Source of the DNA: Isosphaeraceae bacterium
GTDB taxonomy: Bacteria > Planctomycetota > Planctomycetia > Isosphaerales > Isosphaeraceae
Reading direction: 5' to 3'
Length of the DNA stretch: 50,879 nucleotides
Assembly: GCA_031291845.1 (NCBI GenBank)
Contig: JARLIH010000436.1
Coordinates: 1 to 50,879, forward strand
Made by a program: the position numbers and the translations under genes. A model generated the notes under the pieces. It searched no databases and was not told where the DNA came from. It saw only the letters and a program-made list of their open reading frames with translations. Positions 1 through 8,189 of this stretch are shown in pieces. Positions within the stretch are counted from its first letter, which is position 1; each line of letters starts with the position of its first letter.

Positions 1-1
1 C

Positions 2-1741
2 GCCGCCGGCAGCACCGGCGTCAGCGGTGGGGCGGTGGGGAGCGACGGAGGCAGCGGGTCGGCCGGAGCGGCCGGCGAAGGGGGCGGCATCTTCAATGCG
101 GCGGGCTCGCTGACGATCTCGGGCAGCACGATCAGCTCTAACCAGGCGATCGGGGGCAACGGCGGCAACGGCGGGAGCGGCGGATTCGGCGGCGGCAGCG
201 GCGGGCTCGCCGGCACGAATGGTCGCTCCGGCGTCGGCGGCAACGGCGGCGCGGGGGGCGCAGGGGGCAGTGGGCTGGGCGGCGGTATCTTCAACGCGCC
301 CGGAGCGATTCTTTCCGTCTCCGCAACGTCGATCTCTTCCAACAACGTGCGCGGCGGGCTGGCGGGGCGTGGCGGCGACGGCTTCCTGGGGAGCGGCGGC
401 AATGGCGGGGACGATAACGGTGGTGTCGGCTTCGGCGGCGTCGGGAGCGGCGGCAACGGTGGCGCAGGGGGTGCCGCAGGGAACGCGGAAGGCGCTGGGC
501 TCTTTAACCTGGGTAATACCGTCTTCTCAGGCAACACATCGACCCTGTCGGGTAACAACGCTACCGGCGGCGTCGGGGGCAACGGGGGCAACGGCGGGGG
601 CGGTATCGGCGCGCGGGGCGGTAACGGGATCTTGAACGACCAGGGCGGGCCCGGTGGAGCGTCCGGCGGTGGCAGCGGCGGACAAGGTGGCCGGGGCGGC
701 AGCGGCGAGGGGGGAGGCGTCTTCAACGGCGGAGGCGCGTCTTTCACAAGCACAGGGGCTGTGGTCATCTCCACGAACGCCGCTGACGGGAACCTCGGCG
801 GCAACGGTGGGTCCGGCGGCGCGGCCACCAGCTTCCAAGGTGGCAATGGCGGCGGCAACGCCGGCGGCGGCGGCGGGGTTGGCGGCTCCGCATTTGGAGG
901 TAACGGCGGCAACGGGGGCCTGGGCGGCGAGGGCCTCGGGGGCGGCATGTTCAATAGCAGCGGCGGCGCGGTGACCTACAAGCCGGCGGCCAAATCCAAG
1001 ACGATCCCCGCGAGCCTTTTCGCGTCCAACCAGGCCAACGGCGGCAGTGGCGGAGTCGCGGGGAACGGCGGCAACGCGTTCGGCGGAGACGGCGGCGGTG
1101 GCGGCGCTCATGCCCTGGGGGGACGCGGTGGCTCGGCGCTAGGCGGCAACGGCGGGATCGGTGGCAGCGCGGGCGACGCACAGGGCGGCGGCCTGGCGAA
1201 CAGCGGTACGGCTTCCTTCACGGGTGTCACGGTCAACTTCATGTCCAACGCCGTTCGGTGTGGCTTTGGCGCCAACGGCGGCAACGGCGGGAGCGCGAGC
1301 GGAGGACTCGGCGGGAACGGCACGACCGGCGGTACTGGGGGCAATGCCACCAGCGGCAACGGCGGTGACGCGGGCGTCAGCAGCTTCGGGATCGGTGGCG
1401 GTATCGAAAACTCCTCAAGCCTCACGATCAAGCCCAGGCTGGGCGCCAAGAAAAACTCCAGTCAGTCGAAGGCAACCGACCTCATCACGGGCAACCAAGC
1501 CTTTGACTCGGCGGCGGGGGGGGCCGGCAAGGCCGGTAATGCGACCGTCGGTTCCGGCGGCAGCCCCAACGGCGCCTTCGGAACGTTGCACGCGGGCACC
1601 AACGGGACCGTCGAGCCGTTCAGCGTCGGCGCGGGGGGCGGAATCTTCACCTCCGGAACCGCCGTGATCGACAACACCACGATCAGCGGAAACCACGCAG
1701 ACACCCAGGACAACGACGTCGACGGCACGATCACGGCGTAA
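2..1741 (+). CDS. Glycine-rich repeat protein, PGRS-like / beta-helix type (5' partial)
   Basis: The reading frame is open to the left edge, so the true start lies outside the window; the GTG at 35 is only the first possible start inside it. About 579 residues are visible. The protein alternates Gly-Asn-Gly-Gly rich blocks (GGNGGNGG, GGAGGAGG) with short segments such as GGGIFN, TISGSTISSNQA and NTTISGNHA, which are typical of right-handed parallel beta-helix surface proteins. No membrane segment, sortase signal or other C-terminal anchor is seen; it ends in an Asp/Thr-rich tail. The composition recalls mycobacterial PE_PGRS proteins, but that is resemblance only and may be convergent. The likely role is an exported or cell-surface structural protein (inference). 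The DNA is itself repetitive, with many near-copies of ggcggcaacggcgg, so recombination or slippage is possible. Confidence 0.8.
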   Translation, partial: AAGSTGVSGGAVGSDGGSGSAGAAGEGGGIFNAAGSLTISGSTISSNQAIGGNGGNGGSGGFGGGSGGLAGTNGRSGVGGNGGAGGAGGSGLGGGIFNAPGAILSVSATSISSNNVRGGLAGRGGDGFLGSGGNGGDDNGGVGFGGVGSGGNGGAGGAAGNAEGAGLFNLGNTVFSGNTSTLSGNNATGGVGGNGGNGGGGIGARGGNGILNDQGGPGGASGGGSGGQGGRGGSGEGGGVFNGGGASFTSTGAVVISTNAADGNLGGNGGSGGAATSFQGGNGGGNAGGGGGVGGSAFGGNGGNGGLGGEGLGGGMFNSSGGAVTYKPAAKSKTIPASLFASNQANGGSGGVAGNGGNAFGGDGGGGGAHALGGRGGSALGGNGGIGGSAGDAQGGGLANSGTASFTGVTVNFMSNAVRCGFGANGGNGGSASGGLGGNGTTGGTGGNATSGNGGDAGVSSFGIGGGIENSSSLTIKPRLGAKKNSSQSKATDLITGNQAFDSAAGGAGKAGNATVGSGGSPNGAFGTLHAGTNGTVEPFSVGAGGGIFTSGTAVIDNTTISGNHADTQDNDVDGTITA

Positions 1742-1891
1742 CGGTCCGGTCGAACCGAACCTGCCGGCGGTTCAATGCGCCCGAGAACCGTCACCAGGCG
1801 TCCTGCCGTCGGGGTATTCATCGCGTGCGGCCGACGTTCGGAGTTGACTCGCGTGACGCTCGATGTCTCACCGCAAACGCATCCCTCACCA

Positions 1892-1928
1892 GGAGCATGG
1901 CCGTCATCAACCGTGTCGGCCATGCTCC
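1892..1928. terminator. Inverted repeat, possible terminator without U tract
   Basis: An 11-bp perfect arm (ggagcatggcc, 1892-1902) pairs with its complement at 1918-1928 across a 15-nt loop; one more G-C pair can form inside. It lies about 150 nt after the stop of the glycine-rich gene. No T run follows, so termination is only a guess. Confidence 0.35.
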
Positions 1929-2069
1929 CATCACTCTGGACCGGGTTTGCAGTCCGTACAGGAGCCTTACGATGGGCGACCTCCGCTCGTTGACCATCGC
2001 GCAGAAACGGCAGTGATTCGGAAGGTCGTTCCATTGAGATTCAAGCGGCCTCAAAGTAAGTGGAAGCTT

Positions 2070-2098
2070 TTGACGACAAAGGCCTATCCAGTTATTCA
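2070..2098 (+). promoter_or_regulatory. Possible promoter for the RRM gene
   Basis: TTGACG at 2070-2075 is a good -35 box. A 17-nt spacer leads to TATTCA at 2093-2098, a weak -10. It lies in the least GC-rich part of the intergenic region, about 180 nt upstream of the RNA-binding protein start, which would give a long untranslated leader as many cold-inducible RNA-binding genes have. Confidence 0.3.
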
Positions 2099-2280
2099 AA
2101 TTTTTGTTATGCTCGTCTTGGTAGGTCTGACGACCGAGTAGCATCTTCTGGCTCATCCCGATCCGGTTCCTGCTTTGCTCCCTCGCCTTTCCCACCTCAA
2201 CGGGTTTCACCTGGAAACTCCTTTCTCCTCGGCCCGGAAAGCACAATGCGGGCCGCCGTTCGGCACTTCGGAGCTTGATC

Positions 2281-2616
2281 GTGTCCAAGAAGCTGTATGT
2301 GGGCAACCTGACGTACAATGTCAACGAGTCCGACCTGGAGGCGTTGTTCACGCCGTTTGGGACGGTCCAGAGCGCCCAGATCATCGTGGACCGCGATACG
2401 AACCGGTCCAAGGGATTCGGGTTCGTGGAGATGGACTCGGACGCTCAGGCCCAGGCCGCCATCCAGGCGCTCAACGGCAATGAGCACGACGGCCGGAACC
2501 TGACGGTGAACGAGGCGAAGCCCCGCGAAGCCCGTCCGAGCAGTGGCGGATACGGTGGCGGCGGCGGACGCAGTGGCGGTGGCGGCGGTTATGGCGGCGG
2601 TGGCAACCGTTATTGA
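2281..2616 (+). CDS. Glycine-tailed RRM RNA-binding protein
   Basis: A 111-residue protein with a single RRM fold: RNP2 is LYVGNL at residues 5-10 and RNP1 is KGFGFVEM at 44-51, both with the aromatic residues that stack on RNA bases. Residues 1-80 form the RRM; 88-111 are a Gly/Tyr/Arg tail (GGYGGGGGR type). This architecture is known from cyanobacterial and planctomycete Rbp proteins, which bind single-stranded RNA and are often induced by cold or stress. The GTG at 2281 was chosen over the TTG at 2275 because it gives the family-typical MSKKLYVGNL start and sits 7 nt after GGAG at 2270-2273. It is monocistronic, ending in a strong terminator at 2653-2695. Confidence 0.93.
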   Translation: MSKKLYVGNLTYNVNESDLEALFTPFGTVQSAQIIVDRDTNRSKGFGFVEMDSDAQAQAAIQALNGNEHDGRNLTVNEAKPREARPSSGGYGGGGGRSGGGGGYGGGGNRY

Positions 2617-2652
2617 TCGATCGCCCTCGCGAAACGGGTCGTCTTTGAGCAA

Positions 2653-2695
2653 CCCCAGGCGGTGCGTCACGCGCCGCTTGAGGGTTTTCTTTTTT
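2653..2695 (+). terminator. Rho-independent terminator of the RRM gene
   Basis: A 10-bp stem with two G-U pairs (2657-2666 with 2670-2679, loop TCA), partly extended by C-rich and G-rich flanks, is followed by TTTTCTTTTTT at 2685-2695. It lies about 40 nt after the stop codon. Confidence 0.88.
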
Positions 2696-2873
2696 GGTCG
2701 AGATGCACGCGTTTCCGCACGACCTGGTTACGACTCTGCTCTGCGTCGCCGACCGGCGGCCTGGTGGTTGGCTGCCGGCGAGGGTTTTCGTCGGTAGTCA
2801 CTCGCCTCCGGCGCTGATAATGTATCGTTTCGATCGGTACGGTCGGCCCGGTTCGGTTTGAAGGGGGACGGCG

Positions 2874-3146
2874 ATGCACCACTTTCGGGGCAAGCTACTC
2901 CAGGGCGTCGAGACCTGCCTCGACCCGGCCAACGTCTACATCCAGTACCACACGACGGCGAGCGACCACGGTCAAGGCTGGTACGGTTACCTCGTAGTCG
3001 CCTCGGAGACGGATGTCGAGCCGGGAGCCACCTATACGCTGGCGCTCGCCGACGGTCGTTCCGGCCAGCTCCGGATCGACGCGGTTTCCTCCGACGCGTC
3101 AGGCGAGGTCCGCGCGACGTTCTTGGGGGAAGGGTCGCTCGGGTAG
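2874..3146 (+). CDS. Small hypothetical protein
   Basis: An unrecognised 90-residue acidic protein. The ATG at 2874 follows GGGGGA with good spacing. It has no signal peptide and no membrane segment. Alternating hydrophobic/polar stretches (NVYIQYHTTAS, TYTLALADGR, GQLRIDAVSS, VRATFLGEG) suggest a small all-beta fold, and the central part reads like a compact beta-barrel. It stands alone between the RRM terminator and the convergent xfp gene, and ends about 20 nt before a perfect hairpin at 3170-3196. GC and codon pattern match the neighbours, which supports a real gene, but no function can be proposed. Confidence 0.6.
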   Translation: MHHFRGKLLQGVETCLDPANVYIQYHTTASDHGQGWYGYLVVASETDVEPGATYTLALADGRSGQLRIDAVSSDASGEVRATFLGEGSLG

Positions 3147-3169
3147 ACCTCGTCCCAGGTTATCTCCCC

Positions 3170-3196
3170 GTCGGGTGGGCAGTTCCCACCCGACGT
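3170..3196. terminator. Perfect hairpin between convergent genes
   Basis: An 11-bp perfect stem (cgtcgggtggg, 3170-3180, with 3186-3196) and a 5-nt loop lie between the stop of the small gene at 3146 and the stop of xfp at 3259. It has no U tract on either strand, so it is best read as a stem-only bidirectional termination or mRNA-stabilising hairpin. Confidence 0.5.
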
Positions 3197-3258
3197 TGGT
3201 CGAACGGACGTTTCCCGATTGCCCGTGAGATACGGCCGATATCGGGCGGATTTACCCA

Positions 3259-5724
3259 TCAGATGTTATCGGCGGCCGTGTCCGAGGCACGGCCCGCGGA
3301 AGCGCCGCCGGGCCACTTCCAGTCGCGGATCTCGGGCATGTCGTCGCCGTGCTTGGCGATGTAGTGCTTGTGGTCGATCAGCTTCTCGCGGATCGCCTGC
3401 TGCGTGTACGCGGCACGCTCGCCGAGCTTGGGCACGCGCTCGATCACGTCGCTGACGAGGCTGTAGCGGTCGAGCTGATTCAGGACCGCCATGTCGAACG
3501 GGGTGGTGGTCGTTCCCTCTTCCTTGTAGCCGCGGACGTGCAGGTTCTTGTGGTTGGTGCGCCGGTAGGTCAGCCGGTGGATCAGCCAGGGGTAGCCGTG
3601 GAACGCGAAGATGATCGGCTTGTCGTGGGTGAAGATTGCGTCGAACTCCTTGTCGGGCAGGCCATGGGGGTGCTCCTCGGCGGGCTGGAGCTTCATGAGG
3701 TCGACGACGTTGACGACGCGCACTTTCAGCTCGGGCAAGTGGCGGCGGAGCACGTCGACGGCGGCGAGAGTTTCGAGGGTTGGGACGTCGCCGCAGCAGG
3801 CCATCACCACGTCCGGGTCGTTCCCCTTGTCATTGCTGGCCCACTCCCAGATCGAGAGGCCGGACGTGCAGTGCTTCACGGCCTGGTCCATGTTCAGCCA
3901 CTGCGGAGCCGGTTGCTTGCCGGCGACGATCACGTTGATGTAGTTGCGACTGCGCAGGCAGTGGTCGGTGACGCTCAGCAGGCAGTTGGCGTCGGGGGGC
4001 AGGTAGACGCGGATCACCTCGGCCTTCTTGTTGACGACGTGGTCGATGAACCCGGGGTCCTGGTGACTGAAGCCGTTGTGGTCCTGGCGCCAGACGTGGC
4101 TCGACAGGAGGTAGTTCAGCGACGCGATCGGCCGCCGCCAGCGGATATGGTTGCAGACCTTGAGCCACTTGGCGTGCTGGTTGAGCATCGAGTCGATGAT
4201 GTGAATGAACGCCTCGTAGCACGAAAAGAACCCATGTCGCCCGGTCAGGAGGTAGCCTTCGAGCCACCCCTGGCACTGGTGCTCGCTGAGCACCTCCATG
4301 ACCCGGCCGTCGGGCGAGAGGTGGTCGTCATCGGGATAGATCTCGGCGGTGTAGCACCGGTCGGTGGCATCCAGCACGTCTTGCCAGCGGTTGGAGTTGT
4401 TCTCGTCGGGGCTGACGATGCGGAAGTTGCGGCTGTCCAGGTTCTTCTTCATCACGTCGCGGAGGAACTTGCCCTGCTCGCGGGTTGCCTCGGCGACGGT
4501 GGCGCCGGGGCTGGGCACGGCCACGGCGTAGTCCTGGAAATCGGGCAGCCTCAGGTCCCTCAGCAGCAGGCCGCCGTTGGCGTGCGGGTTCGCCCCCATT
4601 CTGCGTTCACCGGTCGGGGCCAGGGCGGCGAGCTCGGGGCGCAGGCGGCCGGTCGGGTCGAAGAGCTCCTCGGGACGGTAGCTCTTCATCCACTGTTCGA
4701 GGATCCGGACATGTGCGTCCGTGCTCATGTCAGCCATGGGGACCTGGTGGCTGCGCCAGGATCCCTCGCACTTCTTGCCGTCGATCTCCGCGGGGCAGGT
4801 CCACCCTTTGGGGGTGCGGAGGACGATCATCGGCCAGGCGGGCCGGTGGGAGAACCCGTTCGTACGCGCGTCGGCCTGGATTCGTTTGATGTCGGCGACG
4901 ATCGTGTCGAGGGTGGCTGCCATCGCCCGGTGGACGAGCTCGGGCTCGTGCCCGGTTACGAAGTACGGCGTGTAGCCGTAGCCTTCGAGGAGCTTCCGGA
5001 GCTCGTCTTCGGGAATGCGGGCGAGGAAGCACGGGTTGGCGATCTTGTACCCGTTGAGGTGCAGAATCGGCAGCACGGCCCCGTCGCGCGCGGGATTCAG
5101 GAACTTGTTGGAGTGCCAGCTCGTCGCCAAGGGTCCGGTCTCGGCCTCGCCGTCGCCGACGACGCAGGCGACGATCAGGTCGGGGTTGTCGAACGCAGCG
5201 CCGTAGGCGTGGGACAGGGAGTAGCCGAGCTCCCCCCCTTCGTGGATCGAGCCGGGGGTCTCGGGCGCGACATGGCTGGGAATGCCGCCGGGGAAGCTGA
5301 ACTGCGTGAACAGCCGCTTCATCCCCTCCTCATCCTGCGCAATTTGCGGGTAGAACTCGCTGTACGTGCCTTCGAGGTAGACGTTCGCGACCAGCCCGGG
5401 GCCGCCGTGGCCCGGGCCCGTGACGTAGATCACGTTCAGGTCGTACTGCTTGATGACCCGGTTGAGATGGACGTAGATGAAGTTGAGCCCTGGGGTGGTC
5501 CCCCAGTGGCCGAGCAGCCTCGGCTTGATGTGCTCGCGCCGGAGCGGTTCCTTGAGCATCGGATTATCGAACAGGTAGATCTGCCCGACGGAGAGGTAGT
5601 TGGCGGCCCGCCAGTAGGCGTCCATCTTCTGGAGCAGGTCGGCCGGCGGAGGCGATACCGCCCGCTCGAGCGCTGGCGATTGCGCTTCCTCGTGGGGGCG
5701 TTTCTGCGATTGTGTCGTCTGCAT
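3259..5724 (-). CDS. xfp: Phosphoketolase (xylulose-5-P / fructose-6-P)
   Basis: A thiamine-diphosphate enzyme of 821 residues, the normal family length. It cleaves xylulose 5-phosphate (and usually fructose 6-phosphate) with phosphate to acetyl phosphate plus a sugar phosphate, in the cytoplasm. Visible motifs are [11 protein letters not shown] near 72-82, GPGHGGPG at about 103-110, [10 protein letters not shown] at about 159-168, and the ThDP/Mg site [11 protein letters not shown] at about 190-200 followed by WHSNKFLNP. The C-terminal domain contains [13 protein letters not shown]. The ATG at 5724 was chosen because AGGAG lies 7 nt upstream; ATGs at 5742 and 5763 lack a good site. It is the second gene of an operon 54 nt after ackA: the kinase turns the acetyl phosphate made here into acetate and ATP. 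Whether it prefers X5P or is dual-specific cannot be told. Confidence 0.97.
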   Translation of the reverse strand: MQTTQSQKRPHEEAQSPALERAVSPPPADLLQKMDAYWRAANYLSVGQIYLFDNPMLKEPLRREHIKPRLLGHWGTTPGLNFIYVHLNRVIKQYDLNVIYVTGPGHGGPGLVANVYLEGTYSEFYPQIAQDEEGMKRLFTQFSFPGGIPSHVAPETPGSIHEGGELGYSLSHAYGAAFDNPDLIVACVVGDGEAETGPLATSWHSNKFLNPARDGAVLPILHLNGYKIANPCFLARIPEDELRKLLEGYGYTPYFVTGHEPELVHRAMAATLDTIVADIKRIQADARTNGFSHRPAWPMIVLRTPKGWTCPAEIDGKKCEGSWRSHQVPMADMSTDAHVRILEQWMKSYRPEELFDPTGRLRPELAALAPTGERRMGANPHANGGLLLRDLRLPDFQDYAVAVPSPGATVAEATREQGKFLRDVMKKNLDSRNFRIVSPDENNSNRWQDVLDATDRCYTAEIYPDDDHLSPDGRVMEVLSEHQCQGWLEGYLLTGRHGFFSCYEAFIHIIDSMLNQHAKWLKVCNHIRWRRPIASLNYLLSSHVWRQDHNGFSHQDPGFIDHVVNKKAEVIRVYLPPDANCLLSVTDHCLRSRNYINVIVAGKQPAPQWLNMDQAVKHCTSGLSIWEWASNDKGNDPDVVMACCGDVPTLETLAAVDVLRRHLPELKVRVVNVVDLMKLQPAEEHPHGLPDKEFDAIFTHDKPIIFAFHGYPWLIHRLTYRRTNHKNLHVRGYKEEGTTTTPFDMAVLNQLDRYSLVSDVIERVPKLGERAAYTQQAIREKLIDHKHYIAKHGDDMPEIRDWKWPGGASAGRASDTAADNI

Positions 5725-5778
5725 CGGTCGGCTCCTGGACATGGGTCGTGTAGGGCCGGCCATTGCCGGCCGAGTTCG

Positions 5779-7020
5779 TCAGTCGCGTCGTGCCAGCAGG
5801 CGGATCGTTTCCCTGGCGATCATCGCTTCCTCGTCGGTCCTGATCACGCGGACCGTGGCGGCGCTGGAATCGGGCGAGATCGTTGGCGCCCCCGTCTCGT
5901 TACGCTCGTGGTCCAGACGGATCCCGAGAAACTCCAGTCCAGCGCAGATGCCACTCCGGGCTTCGGGCGAGTTTTCACCGATGCCGCCGGCGAACACCAG
6001 TGTGTCCAGCCCGCCGAGCGCGGCGGCGAAGGCCCCGATCCCTTTCTTGGCCTGGTAACAGAACAGGTCGACCGCTTCGGCCGCGCGCGGGTCGTCAGCG
6101 CGTCGGGCCAGCAGGTCGCGCAGGTCGCCGCTGGTCTCGGAGACGCCGAGCAAGCCGGACTCGTGGTTCACCATCTCGTGGAAGCGCTCGGTCGCGACCC
6201 CGGCCACGGTCGCGAGGACGTACGGCAGGCCGGGGTCGACATCGCCGCTGCGCGTGCCCATGACGAGCCCCGAGGCGGGCGTCAGGCCCATCGTCGTGTC
6301 GACGCAGCGGCCCCCGTGGACAGCCGCCAGGCTCGCGCCCGACCCGAGGTGGGCGAGGATGACTCGTCCCTTGGCCGCTGCGGGACCGGCGACGCGCGCG
6401 AGCTCTTCCATCAGGTATGCGTACGACAGGCCGTGAAATCCATAGCGCCGGATGCCGGCAACCTCGAATCGCCGCGGGATCGGCACAATCTGGGCAAGGC
6501 GAGGCAAGTCGGAGTGGAACGCCGTATCGAAGCAGGCCACCTGGGGTATCCCCGTGAAAGCGCGTTCGAACGCTTCGATCAGCGCGACCTCACCCGGGAG
6601 GTGGTCGGGGTCGAACGGAGTGAGCCGTCGCAGGTCGTCGAGCAGCTCCGCCGAAACGACCTCGGGTCCGACGAACCGCGTGCCGCCGTGGACGACGCGG
6701 TGTCCGACGGCCGCGATCGCGGCTGGTCCGAGGCTGCGCTGAACGGACTCGATGACCAGCCTCGCGGCCGCGCCTTGATCCGGAGCCGCGACGGGTTGGT
6801 CTTCCCGGCGTTGCCCGTCGGGCCCGTTTACGATCCAGCGGGCGTCGTCGTGGCCGAGGCGCTCGACGCGCCCGGAGAAGAGCCGCCCGGGCGATCCATC
6901 CCGCGCGAACACCGCAAACTTGAGGCTCGAGGAACCGCCGTTGACGGTCATGATGCAGGAATGCGGAAGTGTCGCTCCCGAGGGCCGGTCCGTGGTTGAG
7001 TGCTCGTCGGCTTCACTCAT
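5779..7020 (-). CDS. ackA: Acetate kinase
   Basis: A 413-residue ASKHA-fold kinase that converts acetyl phosphate and ADP to acetate and ATP. Seen are NGGSSSLKF (28-36), VGHRVVHGG, CFDTAFH, YGFHGLSY, the adenine-site region HLGSGASLAAVHGG, TPASGLVMGTRSGDVDPG and FAGGIGENSPEAR near the C-terminus, in the family order. The N-terminus is about 23 residues longer than in E. coli AckA. The start at 7020 has a weak GGGAA upstream; an ATG at 6951 would remove the extension but has no ribosome site. An in-frame ATG at 7119 would place a terminator inside the coding region and is rejected. It is the first gene of the ackA-xfp operon, preceded by a promoter and a terminated leader RNA (7074-7197). Confidence 0.96.
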   Translation of the reverse strand: MSEADEHSTTDRPSGATLPHSCIMTVNGGSSSLKFAVFARDGSPGRLFSGRVERLGHDDARWIVNGPDGQRREDQPVAAPDQGAAARLVIESVQRSLGPAAIAAVGHRVVHGGTRFVGPEVVSAELLDDLRRLTPFDPDHLPGEVALIEAFERAFTGIPQVACFDTAFHSDLPRLAQIVPIPRRFEVAGIRRYGFHGLSYAYLMEELARVAGPAAAKGRVILAHLGSGASLAAVHGGRCVDTTMGLTPASGLVMGTRSGDVDPGLPYVLATVAGVATERFHEMVNHESGLLGVSETSGDLRDLLARRADDPRAAEAVDLFCYQAKKGIGAFAAALGGLDTLVFAGGIGENSPEARSGICAGLEFLGIRLDHERNETGAPTISPDSSAATVRVIRTDEEAMIARETIRLLARRD

Positions 7021-7073
7021 GAGTGAGGTTCCCGTGTGGCTGGAAGTCTGAGGCCCGCGTGCCCTCGACGAAT

Positions 7074-7114
7074 AAAAAAAGCCCCGGTCGCGCTGGAATG
7101 ACGCGGCCGAGGCT
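7074..7114 (-). terminator. Terminator in the ackA leader (attenuator-like)
   Basis: On the minus strand a 12-bp stem with two G-U pairs (7102-7113 with 7081-7092, loop 9 nt) runs straight into seven U (complement of 7074-7080). It lies 53 nt upstream of the ackA start and no gene upstream on this strand ends nearby, so it sits in the operon's own 5' leader. Confidence 0.8.
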
Positions 7115-7161
7115 CTCATGGCTGAATCGGTCTGCCCCTCACGAGCAGGCGAGTCTCTGCG
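7074..7161 (-). ncRNA. Candidate terminated leader RNA, copy C (ackA-xfp)
   Basis: A predicted transcript of about 87 nt from the TATGAT promoter to the U run. Near its 5' end is a 6-bp hairpin, CTGCTC-GTGAG-GGGCAG on the minus strand (7148 down to 7132), then a linker and the terminator. The hairpin has the same core as those at 8196-8212 and 27159-27175, with different but still paired outer bases. It may be a riboswitch, an attenuator or an sRNA; the ligand is unknown. Confidence 0.5.
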
Positions 7162-7167
7162 GACGTG

Positions 7168-7197
7168 ATCATAACGAGAAGGCACGGCGCGACGCAA
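7168..7197 (-). promoter_or_regulatory. Promoter of the ackA-xfp operon
   Basis: On the minus strand TTGCGT (7197-7192), an 18-nt spacer, and TATGAT (7173-7168), five of six to the -10 consensus. The predicted start point is near 7161. Confidence 0.55.
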
Positions 7198-7471
7198 TCG
7201 GAAACGGCCGACCGGCGCGGAGCCCGTCGATGACGTCCCACGGCCAGCGGAAAGAGATAGCGGTCCGCGTGGGATTCAAGGTTATCCGGCGGCCGCCGGT
7301 TGGACAGCAGGTCGGTCCTTCGCTGGGTCGTCTAGGGTGGGCTTGGGGATCCGGAGATGCTCGTGACCAGGGGGCCGGCGCTTCAGGGGCGCGCAATGCC
7401 GGTCGGGGCCGGGGCGTCCGGAATTAGCGCGGTGGCGCGGGGGGAGGTGGGGGCCGAGCCGATCTGGGACT

Positions 7472-8120
7472 AGCCCGACCGCCCCCGGCACGCGATGGCC
7501 GCGGCTCGACCCTGGAGAGATCACGGACGCCGCGACCCGCCGCGCCGGGCTCTCCGACTGGGGCGGCGACCAGTTCCGCGCGGCACTGGAGGTCCTCGTC
7601 GTGGCCTTTGAGGCACGGGACGTCGCGCACAACTTCGGCCGGCTGCTCTTCCGCGAGTTTTGCGTCCGGGCGCTCGTCAATCGGCTGAAGATCCAGGCCA
7701 ATTTCGCCCGGTAGCCGGAGATCCTCAAGGTCCCGATCCGCAAGCCATTGATCATCTCCGGCTTCCCGAGGAGCGGGACCACCCTCCTGCACCGCCTGAT
7801 GTCGGAAGTGCCCTTCGGCCGTCCGCTGCTGTTCTGGGACCTGATGGAGCCCTCGCTACCGCCCGGGGCGAGCGCCGCCGGCCCGACCCGCGGATCGCCT
7901 GCGCCTACCGAATGCTCCGCCACCTCGACGCGCCGGCCCCCCGGATCGCGACGGCACATCGCGACGAGGCCGAGGGCCCCGAGGAGTGCAACAGCCTACT
8001 GCCCGCGTTGTCGGAGCGTACGACCCACACGCACGACCCGGAGCTCCCGCTCGAAAGCTGGCTTGGCCCGAATAGCACCGTCGATGACAGCGTTCACGCG
8101 CGGCTGGTCATTGGGGCAAG
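7472..8120 (+). pseudogene. Decayed sulfotransferase-family gene
   Basis: Translated from 7472 the frame reads through family-like sequence (PRLDPGEITDAATRRAGL, then a hydrophobic helix segment), hits an in-frame TAG at about 7712-7714 (FAR-stop-PEILKVP), and continues into the PAPS-binding P-loop LIISGFPRSGTTLLHRL at about 7748-7800 and FWDLMEPSLPP. The reading then jumps to another frame between about 7862 and 7885, giving DPRIACAYRMLRHLDAPAP and GPEECNSLLPAL as expected for the next part of this family (Sulfotransfer_3-like). The C-terminal half, including the 3'-phosphate site, is missing, and the sequence stops matching near 8110-8120 just before the next operon's promoter. At least one nonsense mutation, one frameshift and a truncation are visible. 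No start codon can be assigned. This is a gene remnant; residual expression as a protein is unlikely. Confidence 0.78.
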
Positions 8121-8152
8121 AAGTGCCTATCTCCGCGTCGGCCAAATGACTA

Positions 8153-8182
8153 TTGACACTAAGAGCTGCAGGCAGTCAGAAT
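8153..8182 (+). promoter_or_regulatory. Promoter of the yhiI-rbbA-yhhJ operon
   Basis: A perfect TTGACA at 8153-8158, an 18-nt spacer, and CAGAAT at 8177-8182 (four of six). The predicted start point is near 8190. Confidence 0.6.
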
Positions 8183-8189
8183 GTGTAAC

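Larger units (their letters stand above)
1742..2280. other. Intergenic region and likely 5' leader of the RRM gene
   Basis: No convincing gene was seen on either strand. It holds an inverted repeat at 1892-1928 (listed separately), a less GC-rich stretch at about 2030-2140 with a possible promoter, and then a pyrimidine-rich stretch at about 2150-2235 that would be the 5' untranslated region of the RNA-binding protein gene. Small open frames here have no family resemblance and no good ribosome-binding site. Confidence 0.5.

Noticed and set aside
1892..1928. The inverted repeat as an insertion-sequence end.
   Set aside because: No transposase or target-site duplication is visible nearby.
1818..2411. 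A 197-codon minus-strand frame across the intergenic region.
   Set aside because: It overlaps the certain RRM gene, has no motif and no Shine-Dalgarno site.
3349..6999. A long open frame antisense to xfp and ackA (more than 1200 codons).
   Set aside because: It mirrors two certain genes, has no family motif and the composition expected from high-GC third-position bias.
7119..7119. An in-frame upstream ATG for ackA.
   Set aside because: Translation from it would run through the leader terminator stem and U run, and relatives start later.
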